A stretch of DNA of 64,000 nucleotides from Acanthococcus lagerstroemiae. Its lineage: Eukaryota; Arthropoda; Insecta; Hemiptera; Eriococcidae. The position numbers were made by a program, and so were the translations under genes. The DNA lies in contig CM063111.1 of NCBI GenBank assembly GCA_031841125.1, forward strand, positions 39,568,955 through 39,632,954, written 5' to 3'. Positions within the stretch are counted from its first letter, which is position 1; every line of letters begins with the position of its first letter. The notes under the pieces were generated by a model that made no database searches, had not been told where the DNA came from, and saw nothing but the letters and a program-made list of their open reading frames with translations. Shown piece by piece: positions 10,916 through 21,400 of this stretch.

Positions 10916-11159
10916 ATTATTCCCCTTATAACAAACTCATACTTGGATAATTTTGAAATTTTTCCTCCAATTTGAATTTTGGTAATTTGATGGTTGTGAA
11001 AATGTTGAAAGATAAGATCCAGTTCGTTCAATTTCGACTCTCATTTTGGTGTTTGGTGCCTACCCGAGAGTCAATATCGAAAATTTATCAAGTTGATGGA
11101 ATTTCCAAATTAGCCGACCTCTCCTCTCCTCTTCCCCATTTCGATATTTGATTCGGTTA

Positions 11160-11500
11160 CCGGGAAGTCAATTTTAATCGCTTCTGGAGACTAGTTTTGG
11201 CTTTTGAAGCCTAAATCGGGAATTCAAGAAGAATCTGAAGAAATTTTTGAATTCAGCAACCCAGAAAATTCTAATACTTTATTCAATTTCTTAAAAATCA
11301 ATTTTGAATTTTGGGGCCCAAATCGCAGTTTAATAAGAAAGCTCATAGAAGATTTCGAATTCCGCGATGCGAAAAACTGCTTGTATTTTGATTCGTTACT
11401 CAATTTTTCAAGAACAGAGGACGCTGAAAGTCAATTCTGGGTTTAAAGAAGAATCTTCTGGTGAAATTTTCGAAATCAACGACCCCAAAACTCCTATTTC
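11160..11500. repeat. degenerate tandem repeat, unit about 120 bp
   Basis: Three diverged units share GAATTCxxxxAxxCxxAAAA, CTAxTxxTTxxATT and TCAATTTTTxAA in order. The + frame 11204-11446 is a by-product with no family resemblance. Confidence 0.45.
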
Positions 11501-12470
11501 AGTGATTTTTCCATAAAAAATTTCAAGTTTAGCTCTAGTCTTGCTTAATGGGAGGGATTTTTTTTTTACCGAAAAAGAAACGAGACCTTGCCGTCAGAGA
11601 TGCCGAATATTAAGGAAAAAACTTTCATTCATTTCCCATTCAGAATGGGCTCATCTTCATTCTTTGCGAAAAAGAAAAAAAAAAGAGGTAAATGAGAGTG
11701 AATGCATTCCTCAATTCAGCATCTTTACTTGCCTTTTGAAGACCCCAGTTTGTCCCACGTCGATCGGACTTTGGAATAGAAATTCGTGTGGGGATTATCA
11801 TTTTACAGTTTGTATAAAAATTAACGGTCAGTATTTTTATTCACTAACAACGCCGGAGTTACCTGACACGCTGCTATGTGCTAATTTTTTTTACCGCCTC
11901 CAAAAATATACGTAAAATAGATCCCACTTTATTCGTTTTCAATTTCTCATCTCCCAAGCACTTATATTTGCGCACATGGGCATACCCTCATCTGAAAGGG
12001 TAAGCTGGAAGGATGTTCGAAATACTTGAGAGGAACACACAACTTCCTTTACACATTAAGATGGTCGTTATTTACTCTTGGTGATATTTTTTTCTGAATT
12101 TCCTCTGATTCGTCTCCTAAAAGTTGGTTCCAGTAGAATCAAAAAAAAAAAAAAAAAAAAAAACCCACCTACAAAGTTTTAGGTTAATCGGATTACATGA
12201 ATCCGTGCCACGAGCTCCCTTTCGTTCTTATGGGAAAAACACATGGAGTTTTGACTTTTGTTTCAGACTAAATTTCCGTCCTGTATTCACCAGGACCAAA
12301 GCCCGTAAATTGAACAATAGAACATTTGCTATCGGATTCACCTTGTGACACTGGAAAAGAAGTCTTTTGCTTTCAATTTTTTGAATTTAAGTTCAACATT
12401 CTCAAATTTTAGGCTCTAGGTCAAACAGAGAATCTAGTAAAAACAGAATAGTCATTGAAATTCGAAATTC
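11501..12470. other. no recognisable gene; A-run
   Basis: AT-rich sequence with an A run of about 22 at 12141-12162. The + frame at 11541-11915 has no recognisable domain, and its start lies in a poly-T tract. Confidence 0.35.
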
Positions 12471-12474
12471 AACA

Positions 12475-12850
12475 TTTGTTACCAACTTTCAGATTTTCGA
12501 AATGTCTTCCATATTTCAGCTGTATTTCAACCTTTCAGATAACGTTCGATACTCAGCTTGACACCTTCAGCTTTTGACTGACTAGCCTCAGACAGGAGTC
12601 TAGGGTACTCAATCTTCAGAAACGAAATTTGACTTTCAGTTTAGGGTGGTGGAGAAGAAAAATTTACCGCCAAATATTTTTTTTAACTGAAAATTCACTG
12701 ACAAAATTTTTAAAAAAATTATAAATTTGCCGATTTCTTAATCGAAATATTTTCAATTGAAAAAAAAAACAAACAAACAAACAGATATTCATAAAAAATG
12801 CAAAATTCAAATGAACAGTTTCCAAATTTGCCGACGGCCAAATTATTGGA
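12475..12850. repeat. interspersed repeat family A, copy 2, with 5' extension
   Basis: The family A core starts at about 12613 (CAGAAACGAAATTTGAC) and ends at GGCCAAATTATTGG. About 130 bp upstream (TTCAGATTTTCGAAATGTC, TAACGTTCGATACTCAGCTT, CAGCTTTTGACT) is shared with the copy at 16660-17087, so these two copies were amplified as a longer unit. The downstream end abuts a LINE relic at about 12850. Confidence 0.65.
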
Positions 12851-12854
12851 GCTA

Positions 12855-13830
12855 TTGTTTCGCCCCTTATGAGATCCTGAGCATGCGTCTATAAGACCAC
12901 ATTTCGAAAGCATCTATTTTTTCTTACGCCTGCTATCTCGAGTGTCCACGTTTCCGCTCTATATAAAATTACCGAGAACGTTAGCTTCTTGAGTAGCCAT
13001 AATTTGCTATTGCGGGATATGAGGCCATCCTTACAGACTGGAATAAGCTTGCTGATGGTGGATTTACATTCGAGTCGGCGACAACTACAGATTTACATTC
13101 CTTTCCAACTTTGTCGCAGACTTATCACAGACATTTCGCGGACAACTTTTCCCCGTTGACAAGCGCCGGTTTGAGAAGGATGTCGCCGACATTGTATAGC
13201 TCTGTTGTGTTGTCGAAACAGCATCCGACAAAATATGTTGGCCTGAAGTCGCCGACTCGAATGTAAATCCAGCATGACTGCATTCGTTCCAAGGATTATG
13301 CGGTGCCGAATTTTTTTGAAGAGCCACCACAAGCTTGTAGGAGAGATCCCATGTAAATAAATTCATTGATCTTTTCAAAGTCCTTCAATACATTTGTATG
13401 TGTTAATCCTTGTCTACGATCTTGACTGTGGTTTTGCTCTTTGTAATAGACATCCCAAACTTTCACTTTTTCCTCTCCACTCGTTATATTAATAAGCTCA
13501 TTTATCTCTTCAATTTAGCACACAGTGCAGTGTCATCTGCGAAGCGTAAATTGTTCATCTTCTCTCTTCCAGTTGTTACACCATCCTTACAGTTGCGCAA
13601 AGTTTTTTTCAGGGCTGCCTCACTGTATGTGTTAAAGAGAATTGGAGAAAGGATGCATCCCCTAACCGCTTTTGTGGGCTGGAACTGGTTTGATAACGAT
13701 TCTTTGGCCCTTACAGTACTTCTGGAGCTCGCATAGTCTTTGTACACAAAATAGTCAGCGAAAAAGGAAATGCGATTGAGAATTTCGTGTGTTACAATTC
13801 GTCGTCTTATTGCAAAAGGGTTCCTCATTG
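12855..13830 (-). pseudogene. LINE reverse transcriptase and C-terminal relic, with nested foldback
   Basis: On the - strand, from 13828, the frame reads AVRGCILSPILFNTY, then NNLRFADDTALCA (the FADD catalytic box), then after frame changes VLKDFEKINEFIYMGSLL, GGSSKKIRHRIILG and NAVM. After a 213-bp insertion (13059-13271) it resumes with ISKLIPVCKDGLISRNSK, LTFSVILYRAETWTL and a shifted FEMWSYRRMLRIS. This is the continuous palm-thumb-C-terminal series of an RTE-like LINE ORF2, about 300 residues, with several frameshifts and stops. The N-terminal endonuclease is missing. Confidence 0.88.
13059..13271. mobile_element. 213-bp foldback element inside a LINE relic
   Basis: The ends TGGATTTACATTCGAGTCGG at 13059-13078 and its exact inverse at 13252-13271 form a perfect inverted repeat (22 bp including the next CG). 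The insertion breaks the LINE reading between NAVM and ISKL, so its limits are confirmed from outside. No clear target-site duplication was seen. It encodes nothing. Confidence 0.75.
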
Positions 13831-13834
13831 AAAA

Positions 13835-14635
13835 ATGAAAATTTGCAGGAGAGTGATAAGAACATTACGTCAACCATTCGAGTGGTATAAGAGGCACCTT
13901 TTTTTTTGGGGGGGGGGATTGTTAATTTTAAACCCATCCAGAAAACAGCTTAAAATTATTCTCAAACGATACCATTATCTCAAAATTGAAAAAATCTTTA
14001 CGAGGAACCTTTCTGCAATAAGCGGACGAATTTTATCTGGTGTCAAATGACAACTTCTGAGCGCAAGCGTTTTCTAAATTTCGAAAAGAAGTGCAAACTC
14101 GGATCACATTGCTGTACACGGTAAAAATGTGAAAAATTGTCGGAACCGGAATCGATTTGATCGACAGCCTCAAAAGCGAAATTTCCATTCTCGCAGGTAA
14201 TGTCTGCTCATGTCTACCCATCTAACGGGTAGAGAATGTGAGATAGCGAGAAGGGCGAAGGGATGAAAATAATCACGGCCCTCGGACGGCACGAGTAGAG
14301 GCAACACGCGAAATCGGAATTGCCTTGATAAAGCCATTAATATAGAATGAATCGGAATTCCTCTTTTTTTTTTTTTTTTTTTGCTCTGTCTGTTTTTCCT
14401 TTTTCATAAATACAGAGCACACTCGCACAAACGCGTATAAACAATTTCGGAGTTAATGCAAATCATCTCTTTCAGAAGAATATTACACAATGACGAGCGA
14501 TCAGGGGGGAGGGGGTTGGTTGGAAAGGGTACTTAAGAACAGGCGGAAAATCGATATAATGTAGCTGGCAGGCTACATTGGATGGGGGAAAACGAGGAAT
14601 AAAAGTTTCGGCGCAAGAAGAACTAATATAGGGTC
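13835..14635. other. no recognisable gene; poly-T and G-run
   Basis: Contains a G run at about 13908-13917, a T run at about 14363-14382 and CpG-containing sequence toward 14200-14330. No family-level coding similarity was found. Confidence 0.35.
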
Positions 14636-14643
14636 GAACTCAC

Positions 14644-14825
14644 CGTCGCGTTTTTACGAATGTGATGCGAACTGAAACGTTTCCGCGTCACGGAGAAGAA
14701 AAATGCCGCTCCGGAGTCGTTTCCAGGTTGCCGCTAATTTACGCCGCCGAAGCCGTCCGGCCAGCTGATTTTTTCTTGATTTGCATCGCAGCTGACGAGC
14801 TGACCGTTGACCGATACCGAACGCC
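14644..14825 (-). other. candidate exon (182 bp, CpG-rich, - strand)
   Basis: On the - strand the segment is preceded by a strong acceptor (a T-rich tract ending GTTTCAG, AG at 14827-14826) and followed by a consensus donor GTGAGT at 14643-14638. Between them the DNA is CpG-rich, unlike its AT-rich flanks. All three frames contain a stop within the segment (the most open frame stops only near the 3' end), so a protein-coding internal exon is unlikely; a 5' UTR exon or a last-coding/UTR exon would fit. No repeat copy of it was seen elsewhere in the window. Functional assignment is not possible. Confidence 0.35.
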
Positions 14826-14839
14826 CTGAAACAAAAAAT

Positions 14840-15480
14840 AAATGGATTTGAAAATTTTCAGTTCGTTGAGAGTAAGAGAACAGATACAAATAGTGGCGGC
14901 TCTAAAATTTTTTCCTAAGGGGACCAGCTTGAAACATCGTCGATTATTTTTTTTAGAGGGAAGGGGGTCAATTATTATTATTATTGTTATTATAACAGCT
15001 TTGGTAGTAACATTTCTTAGCTCATTTAACTCCTTCTTTCTTTCTTTTTATTGACAAAACATATAATATGCAGACAATCAGATCTCTCCAGTAATTTTAT
15101 AATCAGTTTATCGCACTGGGGAGGTCTGAGTGCGTTTATTCACCTATTTACACCATCACCACTTATACACGAACTAACATATATTTACTTTTCCCCCTTA
15201 TTTTGGCGTTACATTGGTTTGAGGGTTACAGAATATCTTCGTTAATTTTCAATATTTCTTTCATAAATTTGTTTTCTTTGACATGGCTTTCTTTTTTTTT
15301 TTTTGTAAACATTTTCCTGAGATCTTCTCCGTGATATTATGTTTCATTCTGATTTGATTAAAATTTTGACACTCTATGAAAAAGTGATCAGCACTATCTA
15401 CCTTACAACAATATTGTTGTCGGTGATTTTGTATTTCTGTAGATATGTGGCAAAATTACCATGTCCGGTGAGGTACTGCC
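14840..15480. other. AT-rich DNA with (ATT)n tract; no gene seen
   Basis: Includes a short trinucleotide tract near 14971-14996. The short + frames here are leucine/phenylalanine-rich by composition and resemble no family. Confidence 0.35.
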
Positions 15481-15482
15481 AG

Positions 15483-15542
15483 AGACGAAACTTGATTTTT
15501 AGTTGGGAGGGGGGGGTGGAGAAGGAAAATTTGCTGACAAAC
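15483..15542. repeat. interspersed repeat family A, copy 3, interrupted
   Basis: CAGAGACGAAACTTGAT, then G-run and GGAGAAGGAAAATTTGCTGACAAA match the first 60 bp of family A. The copy stops exactly where CAGGGCCGGATTTACC, a hAT-type end, begins. Confidence 0.6.
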
Positions 15543-15660
15543 AGGGCCGGATTTACCTTCTGTGGCTTCGCAGGCAAAACAGAAGGCGGCGCCCAAGAAT
15601 TTTCACCTTGAAATCCCCCCCCCTTCTTAAAATTTTTTCGTGGGAAGAAATGTCTTCATT

Positions 15661-15698
<38 letters not shown>

Positions 15699-16650
15699 TG
15701 TTCTGATTAATCAATCTTGAAATATGAATAATATGATCATGTATTAGGAATCAGGAATAATAAAAAACTACAAAAAAATTGTTGAACCAAAAACTAGATA
15801 GCGAGACCAAAGATTAAACTTATGATAATAATTGAACAAATGAAAATGCAAGTAGGTATATACTAGGTATATGACGAGAATAAAAATAAGAAACAATTGT
15901 AGGTTATAAACGAAATCACAAGTTTGGTAATAAGTAGGTAATGAAAATTCACCAATAATGCACGAGTAAATGATAGAGAAATATAATAATACAAAAACAA
16001 ATAGTGAAAAGAGTCACCAATCATATTGTGATAGACGGCCAACCGTATTTTTACTTTGAAATATGGTGCAAAACACTCTAGAAAGATTTCTGTCTGGCTT
16101 TTTTGGCGACAAATACATCTATAATCTGATTAAAATCATATTCTTCGGTCAATTTAGACTCAATGTGCAACAACGAGAGATATGAAGTTTTAATCTGACT
16201 CAGCGTATTCCTTAGGTAATTTTTGATACGTTTCAAAGCTGAAAAACTCCTTTCCCCAGAACAGTTGCTGGCCGGTGATATTAAGAAGATTTGATAAGCA
16301 ATAAATATGTTTGGAAAGGTGGACATCAAATTATTTTTTGTGATACACTGGAAATTTTCCAAGGGATCCAATTTAAGAGGACTTTTAAGATTTTGACTCT
16401 GCAAAAAATACTTGAATTGCTTCCGCAAGTATGTCATTGGGTACATCGACATCACAAAATTCTGAAAAATGTTTTGCACTTTTCTTTAATTTCTCGTTAT
16501 GTTCATCACTTTTTCCGAAATTTGAAAAGAAATTCAAAGTTATCATTTATATCATTGTAAGCTTTCTTCCTCCGCTCCATCTCGTCGACCAAATTATCAA
16601 TAATCACGTTGAAACCTTCATGAAACCTTTTAGTCCTTCGAATTCTGGGC
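15543..16650 (-). mobile_element. decayed hAT element
   Basis: The left boundary CAGGGCCGGATTTACC has the CAG start and sequence style of hAT termini and interrupts a family A repeat. A hAT transposase C-terminus lies inside on the - strand (16078-16479). The right terminus was not found with confidence; family A with its extension begins again at about 16660. A (CT)n tract lies at 15663-15692. Most of 15700-16060 is AT-rich and without features. Confidence 0.5.
16078..16479 (-). pseudogene. hAT transposase C-terminal dimerisation domain fragment
   Basis: A 133-residue frame ends in the hAT dimerisation signature: FIAYQIFLISPASNCSGERS, followed by FSALKRIKNYLRNTLSQ and then LSLLHIESKL. In the family this hydrophobic helix mediates dimerisation and contributes the last acidic catalytic region. 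The N-terminal zinc finger and the RNase H-like core are missing, so it cannot be an active transposase. The frame is open and has a stop at its natural C-terminus, which suggests fairly recent decay. Confidence 0.88.
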
Positions 16651-16659
16651 ACCCTAGTT

Positions 16660-17087
16660 CCACCCTGTTCAACGTTTGCTACCGACTTTCAGATTTTCGA
16701 AATGTCTTCCACATTTCAGCTTTGTTTCAACCTTTCGGATAACGTTCGATACTCAGCTTGAAGCCTTTGGCTTTTGACTTACTAGTCTCTGACAGATGTC
16801 CAGGGTACTCCATTTTCAGAAACGAAATATGACTTTCAATTCGGGGAGGTGGAGAAGAAAAATTCGCCGACAAATATTTTTTTGAAAACTAAAAATTCGC
16901 TGACAAAATGTTTAAAAAATTGAAAATTTGACGATTTTCTAATCGAAATATTTTTTAATTGAAAAAAACGATACAAAACAAACAAACATTCATAAGAAAT
17001 GAAAAATTTAAATGAACAGTTTCACAATTTGCCGATTGCCGAATTATTTGGGGGGAGGTCAACCCCCCCCCCATAGTTTCATCCCTG
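16660..17087. repeat. interspersed repeat family A, copy 4 (most complete)
   Basis: The shared extension runs 16670-16816, then the A core from CAGAAACGAAATATGAC (16817) to GTTTCATCCCTG (17087), whose two ends are imperfect inverted repeats. A G-run/C-run pair lies just inside the right end (17050-17072). The CAG start and CTG end point to the hAT superfamily. Confidence 0.65.
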
Positions 17088-17329
17088 GGTACTGCGTTAG
17101 GAAATCGTTTGATTTTAGATTTTTATTTTTTAATTTCTCTTCTACGTGAGGTATCAGTTTTGCTGTTCGTCTTCCTATCTTCTCTGTGTTATATTGTTCT
17201 TTTGCAATATTTTATTTGTTTCCTGTTTTACATCCTTTATTTTTTCTTCTAACTACTTTTCTGTAAATTTAAAACGGTTCTCACTTCTGCTTTGATTCAC
17301 TTTTATTCTATTGATTTGTTTTAGTTGTA

Positions 17330-17975
17330 GGTCTATTGGTGTCACCTCGGCTATTAGGTACATATGAGGCAATATGAAAGACGTCCTATATGCAAACATT
17401 ACTCCAATTAATAGTGTTCTTTGAAGCAATTATATTTTTTTATTTCTGATTTCCCTAATTTTTCAAAATATGCTAGGAATCTATATTCTGTTATAGAGCG
17501 AAACAGCGCATTACACATGATTTCTCTATTTTGGGGGTCCATTCCATATGTGTTGCCGTATAGAGCACTCATTTTATTATAGTATTTTTTAATCTTGTTG
17601 GTCTTATACCTAGTTTAATTTTTGGTCTAAGACTGATCTTAAATATCTCATTTCCGTTTGAAACTGCAGCTTTTCTCCCCCCACCTTTATTTTCCCCTCC
17701 ATTTCTTGTTGATTTTTTTTTGGGGTGTTTTCTGGATATGAACATCATTTATGTTTTATTCGGTTTCAGACCTAAGCCTGAGTTCTTTAGTACTGTATTT
17801 AATGTTTCTATTTTGCTGTTCATTATTTTCGTTTCTCCTATTCCATCGATTCCCTCAATTATTAATAGGAGCTTGATTTTATTTATGTCTTTAGTTTCCT
17901 TTAGTATTTTCGACATTGCTATATTAAAGACGGGTTGGTGAGAAGGCTGAGCCCTGGGGTACACCTCTCTTCTTC
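17330..17975 (-). pseudogene. LINE reverse transcriptase relic (jockey/R1/I-type)
   Basis: On the - strand from about 17970 the reading is RGVPQGSAFSP (the GVPQGSxLSP motif of jockey/R1/I-type RT), then FNIAMSKILKETKDINKI, then a degraded active-site region, KIETLNTVLKNSGLGLKP(N)KT and further family-like tail sequence through frameshifts. The YADD box itself is not intact. This is a different LINE type from the RTE-like relics at 1-975 and 12855-13830, which have GVRQGDPIS / RGCILSP in the same place. Confidence 0.75.
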
Positions 17976-17993
17976 CATTTTGCTCTCAATCTG

Positions 17994-18060
17994 AGACCTG
18001 GAATCCACCCTTTCGAGCATTACCTCAGAGACGTCGGGGAGGCTGTTAGGGCTGTCTTAT
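17994..18060. repeat. SINE-like repeat family S, tail fragment
   Basis: Contains GGAATCCACCCTTTCGAGCA, then ACCTCAGAGACGTCGGGG and AGGCTGTTAGGGCTGTCTTA, nearly the same as 62955-63015, where it is joined to a tRNA-like head. Confidence 0.65.
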
Positions 18061-18064
18061 TCCT

Positions 18065-20190
18065 TATAACCATAATAATGTTCCTGAAGGATTTTTTTTT
18101 TTTTTTCACTTTCTTAATTTACATACTTAGTGCTTTCATTTTTGCGTACACTTTACCTAACGTAGTCTATAGAGTTATAGGTCTATAGGAATTTATCTCT
18201 GATGGATCTTTATTTGGTTAATGTATTACATCATACTATACAGTAGACAACAATTTAAGATTTTTTTTAAAAACAATAACTTAAGAATAGGTACTTGATT
18301 CTATGAGGAACTGAATGCCGATGTTAATTTTTTGATAACAGTTCATTTTTTTCCTTATCTCTTATCTTAAATATGAATTTCAGTATCATCAAGATGATAC
18401 CACTGATCTAACGTCTACCTATATATCCGTGTTCAGTAATATTGTAATCACTATTCGTGGGCGACAAAAAGGAATAAAAAGTGAAAAATTTGATTACATT
18501 TTAATTTTGAATATGGAAAACTATTCAGAACTTGGGGTCTAGGTGAAGAGAAGGATAACCGATATGAAGGACAGGAAGTGTTCAAATTTGAAAAAAATCA
18601 AGAAATACAATATCTGGTCACTATACTGACATACGTTCGGCATCTAATCGTCCCAAAAATTGAAAACTGTAAGACTGCAAACAGGGGGAGGAGGGACTTG
18701 GAGTTGACCATATAGTAAAATACAATTTAGGAACGGAATATAGGGTTCCAAAGGTAGCCAAATTTGTTTTTTATGGCATTTTGACTGTCTTCCAATAACT
18801 TTGACGAGTGTGAAAAAAGCAAAAATTGCGAGATGCCCATAAATTTTTAGGCTTTTGAAATCGCTGAACTCGTTACTTATACCACCTTATCCTGACATCC
18901 ATAATTGTGCAGGAGTGGTGGTTTAAAATTACAAAATAATACATAGAGACTCAGCGTAGGATTCGGGAAATTACTGAATTCGATTTTCGTATCACTGAAT
19001 TTTAAAATCACACTTTTCAAGAAACAGTGAATACTTTTTGATTCTTTTCTTTCTCTTGAAAATGTCCTTGCCTCTTCCTGGAAATATCTCCTCCCTTACC
19101 TTTCTCCCATCTCCCTTTCTCCTGCTTATATATGTTATATGTGAAAACTTGAAAATTATAACTGTATAATGTCTAATCCTTTCATATTTTTGATTTTGGG
19201 GAGGAGGCTATGTACGAATAAGATGAGTAGAAGGTGCGAAGAGCGGGGCAAGGAAGACGACTGAGTTGGTTCCTCAGGATAGAGTGAAGGAGAAAAGGAG
19301 AAAGGAAGAATTTTCAAGGATAATTAGAAGGGGGAAGATAAATAGGCCCGGAAGTTATTAGCAACCTCACTGCTGAGACAACTTTGTGACATTGGTAAGA
19401 TATCAAAAATTCAACGATTTTTTTCATGAGCCCAGCACGATTAATGTATGGTGGCAAGAGAGGACATTCTCAACCCTCCCCCCCCCCCTCATTTAACAAC
19501 ATTTTTAGAATACTAGTAGTTACGAAAAAATTTCACTGAATCACAGACGATGAAACTGAACGGGAACATTTTTCGTTTGAAACATATTTCAGTGAAATCA
19601 ATATTCATCGACTTACCAAGAAATTCCCAAATTTAGAAGCTACGTTCCACCCGGATTCCTGTGGACTTGACATATGTATCATGTTAATTAGCGTGTCCAC
19701 TGGCCAATTATGCCAAATTTTTAATTTCCTGTAATTTTTGCATTTATTTATTTATTTATTATTATTATTATTATTATTTTTTTTTGTGGATAATTCTACT
19801 GGACCATCGAAAACAGAATACAAGCAATTAGAGACAAACATAAAATTCAGAATGGATTCTGCTATACATCTTCTCAGGACGCGAAGTCCTCTTTCACAAA
19901 TTCCGTATACTAGCGTAAGAAAACCCTAACATAACTGATTCAATTTTTCGTCTTATCATCTAGAATTTCTGGATACGTTCACACTTCCCTTATTTACCAG
20001 TGAACTCAGTTAAATGATAATAATTATTTTTGCGATAAGTATTTCGTCGAAAAGGAAACATTGACATATTGACAGTAACCGACAGAATATTTGCGGAAAT
20101 GGGTATCTATTTGATAACCCATTTAAATAACATATTTAAAAAGTGGACAACTATGGGAATTACGTAACCAATTTGTATCACGGCAAGCCG
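18065..20190. other. no recognisable gene
   Basis: AT-rich DNA with a T run at about 18090-18106, a C run at 19479-19488 and an (ATT)n tract at about 19745-19785. Short frames here have no family resemblance. Confidence 0.4.
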
Positions 20191-20205
20191 AATAAGACTG
20201 AACAG

Positions 20206-20578
20206 CACAGACGCAAATAGGTAGGGCTTAGGGGAGCTTAGCCCTCCCAAACTTCTAAATAGCCCCCCAAACTCTGAAAGATTACCAAAGAAAATGATGC
20301 AGGGAGTGGTACCCGATTGACAATGAAGCCGAATGTGAGCGCTTTTGTGAACATCACTCAGTAATCACACTACTGGTGAGCGATCACTTCACACACACTA
20401 TCTTAAAATGATTAGATGGTGAGCACTCACAAAGAAATATGATCCGCCAAAAGTCTCAAAACGGAAGTGGTTTGTGACATGTTGCGTGAGTGCTCACCAA
20501 ATTGTCAATCGGGTATTGCTTCATAATAAGAGGGCTTAAGCCCCCCCCCCCCAGTTCTGAGCCCTATTTGCGCTTCTG
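20206..20578. mobile_element. hAT MITE, 373 bp, with perfect 8-bp TSD
   Basis: The flanks are an exact 8-bp duplication CTGAACAG at 20198-20205 and 20579-20586. The ends are CACAGACGCAAATAGG and, inverted, CAGAAGCGCAAATAGG, an imperfect inverted repeat. Inside, GGGCTTAGGGGAGCTTAGCC and AGGGCTTAAGCCCCCC (C13 run) form matching sub-terminal hairpins like those of the 5673-5927 element. A central GTGAGCxxTCAC pair of words is also inverted. No ORF. Confidence 0.88.
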
Positions 20579-20744
20579 CTGAACAGAAAATCTGATGAAA
20601 ATTTTGATAGAAATTTACCAACTTGTATCAGTGTTTATGAACAAAAATTATTACTTAAATATATCTTTGCCCCTTCAGTCTTGAGGACCAGCAAACTCGA
20701 ATACACAGATTAATTTGCTCTATTCAACAATGCAGAGTGATGCA

Positions 20745-21065
20745 TTTCAGCGATGGGATTTTACGCGTAAAATGTCTATTCTACGTTTTCGATGTAAAAT
20801 GTGTAAAATATGCATAGAATGTGTAGAATGTGTGAAATGTGTAGAATAGGCGTAAAATGAGTAAAATGCTGTATAACCCAAACCAAAAAGCCAAAAAATC
20901 AACTTTTTGAAAGTTGAATTCTTTGGCTTTTTGGAGAGTTACATAGCATTTTACTCATTTTACGCCTATTCTACACATTTTACGCATTCTACACGAATGT
21001 CAAGCTATTCTACATAATTCATTTTACACACAGAATGCTGATGTATTTGACGCCATGTATTCTAC
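20745..21065. repeat. large imperfect hairpin built of TAAAATG/GTAGAAT words
   Basis: The arms include GTGTAGAATAGGCGTAAAAT, continuing GAGTAAAATGCT (about 20838-20870), and the inverse AGCATTTTACTCATTTTACG, continuing CCTATTCTACAC (about 20945-20977). The loop itself contains AAAAAGCCAAA / TTTGGCTTTTT arms. Outer parts repeat TGTGTAGAATGTG-like words. The whole could fold into a long cruciform. No terminal duplication was identified. Confidence 0.7.
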
Positions 21066-21307
21066 GGCACAACGCTGGTGCATTTCAAGAAAAACATCGT
21101 AATCAAAAGATCCATCAATTTTGAAAAGATGGCTTGAACTTTTTGGACTTTGCTACAAACACCACTTTTCAATTGTCGGCAAGAGCATACCGTCCATAGG
21201 AAAAAGAAGCTCAGGGTGAAACGAAAAACTGAAAAAATAAATTTTCGTTAACTCGGTACTACTGACTGTGAAGACCGATTGAATCGACTTTGATACCCTG
21301 ATATCTG

Positions 21308-21400
21308 GCGTGGTGGGACGTGTGGCGATGCACGCATGCCAAAGTGGCCCTTATGACACCGCATCCCCGGTACCGGGAACTACCCTTTCGGGCATCAGTG
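21308..21400 (+). repeat. SINE-like repeat family S, head fragment
   Basis: GGTGGGACGTGTGGCGATGC, ACGCATGCCAAAGTGGCCC, ACACCGCATCCCCGG and AACTACCCTTTCGGGCATCA match the copies at 10900 (inverted), 28333 and 62668. Confidence 0.65.
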
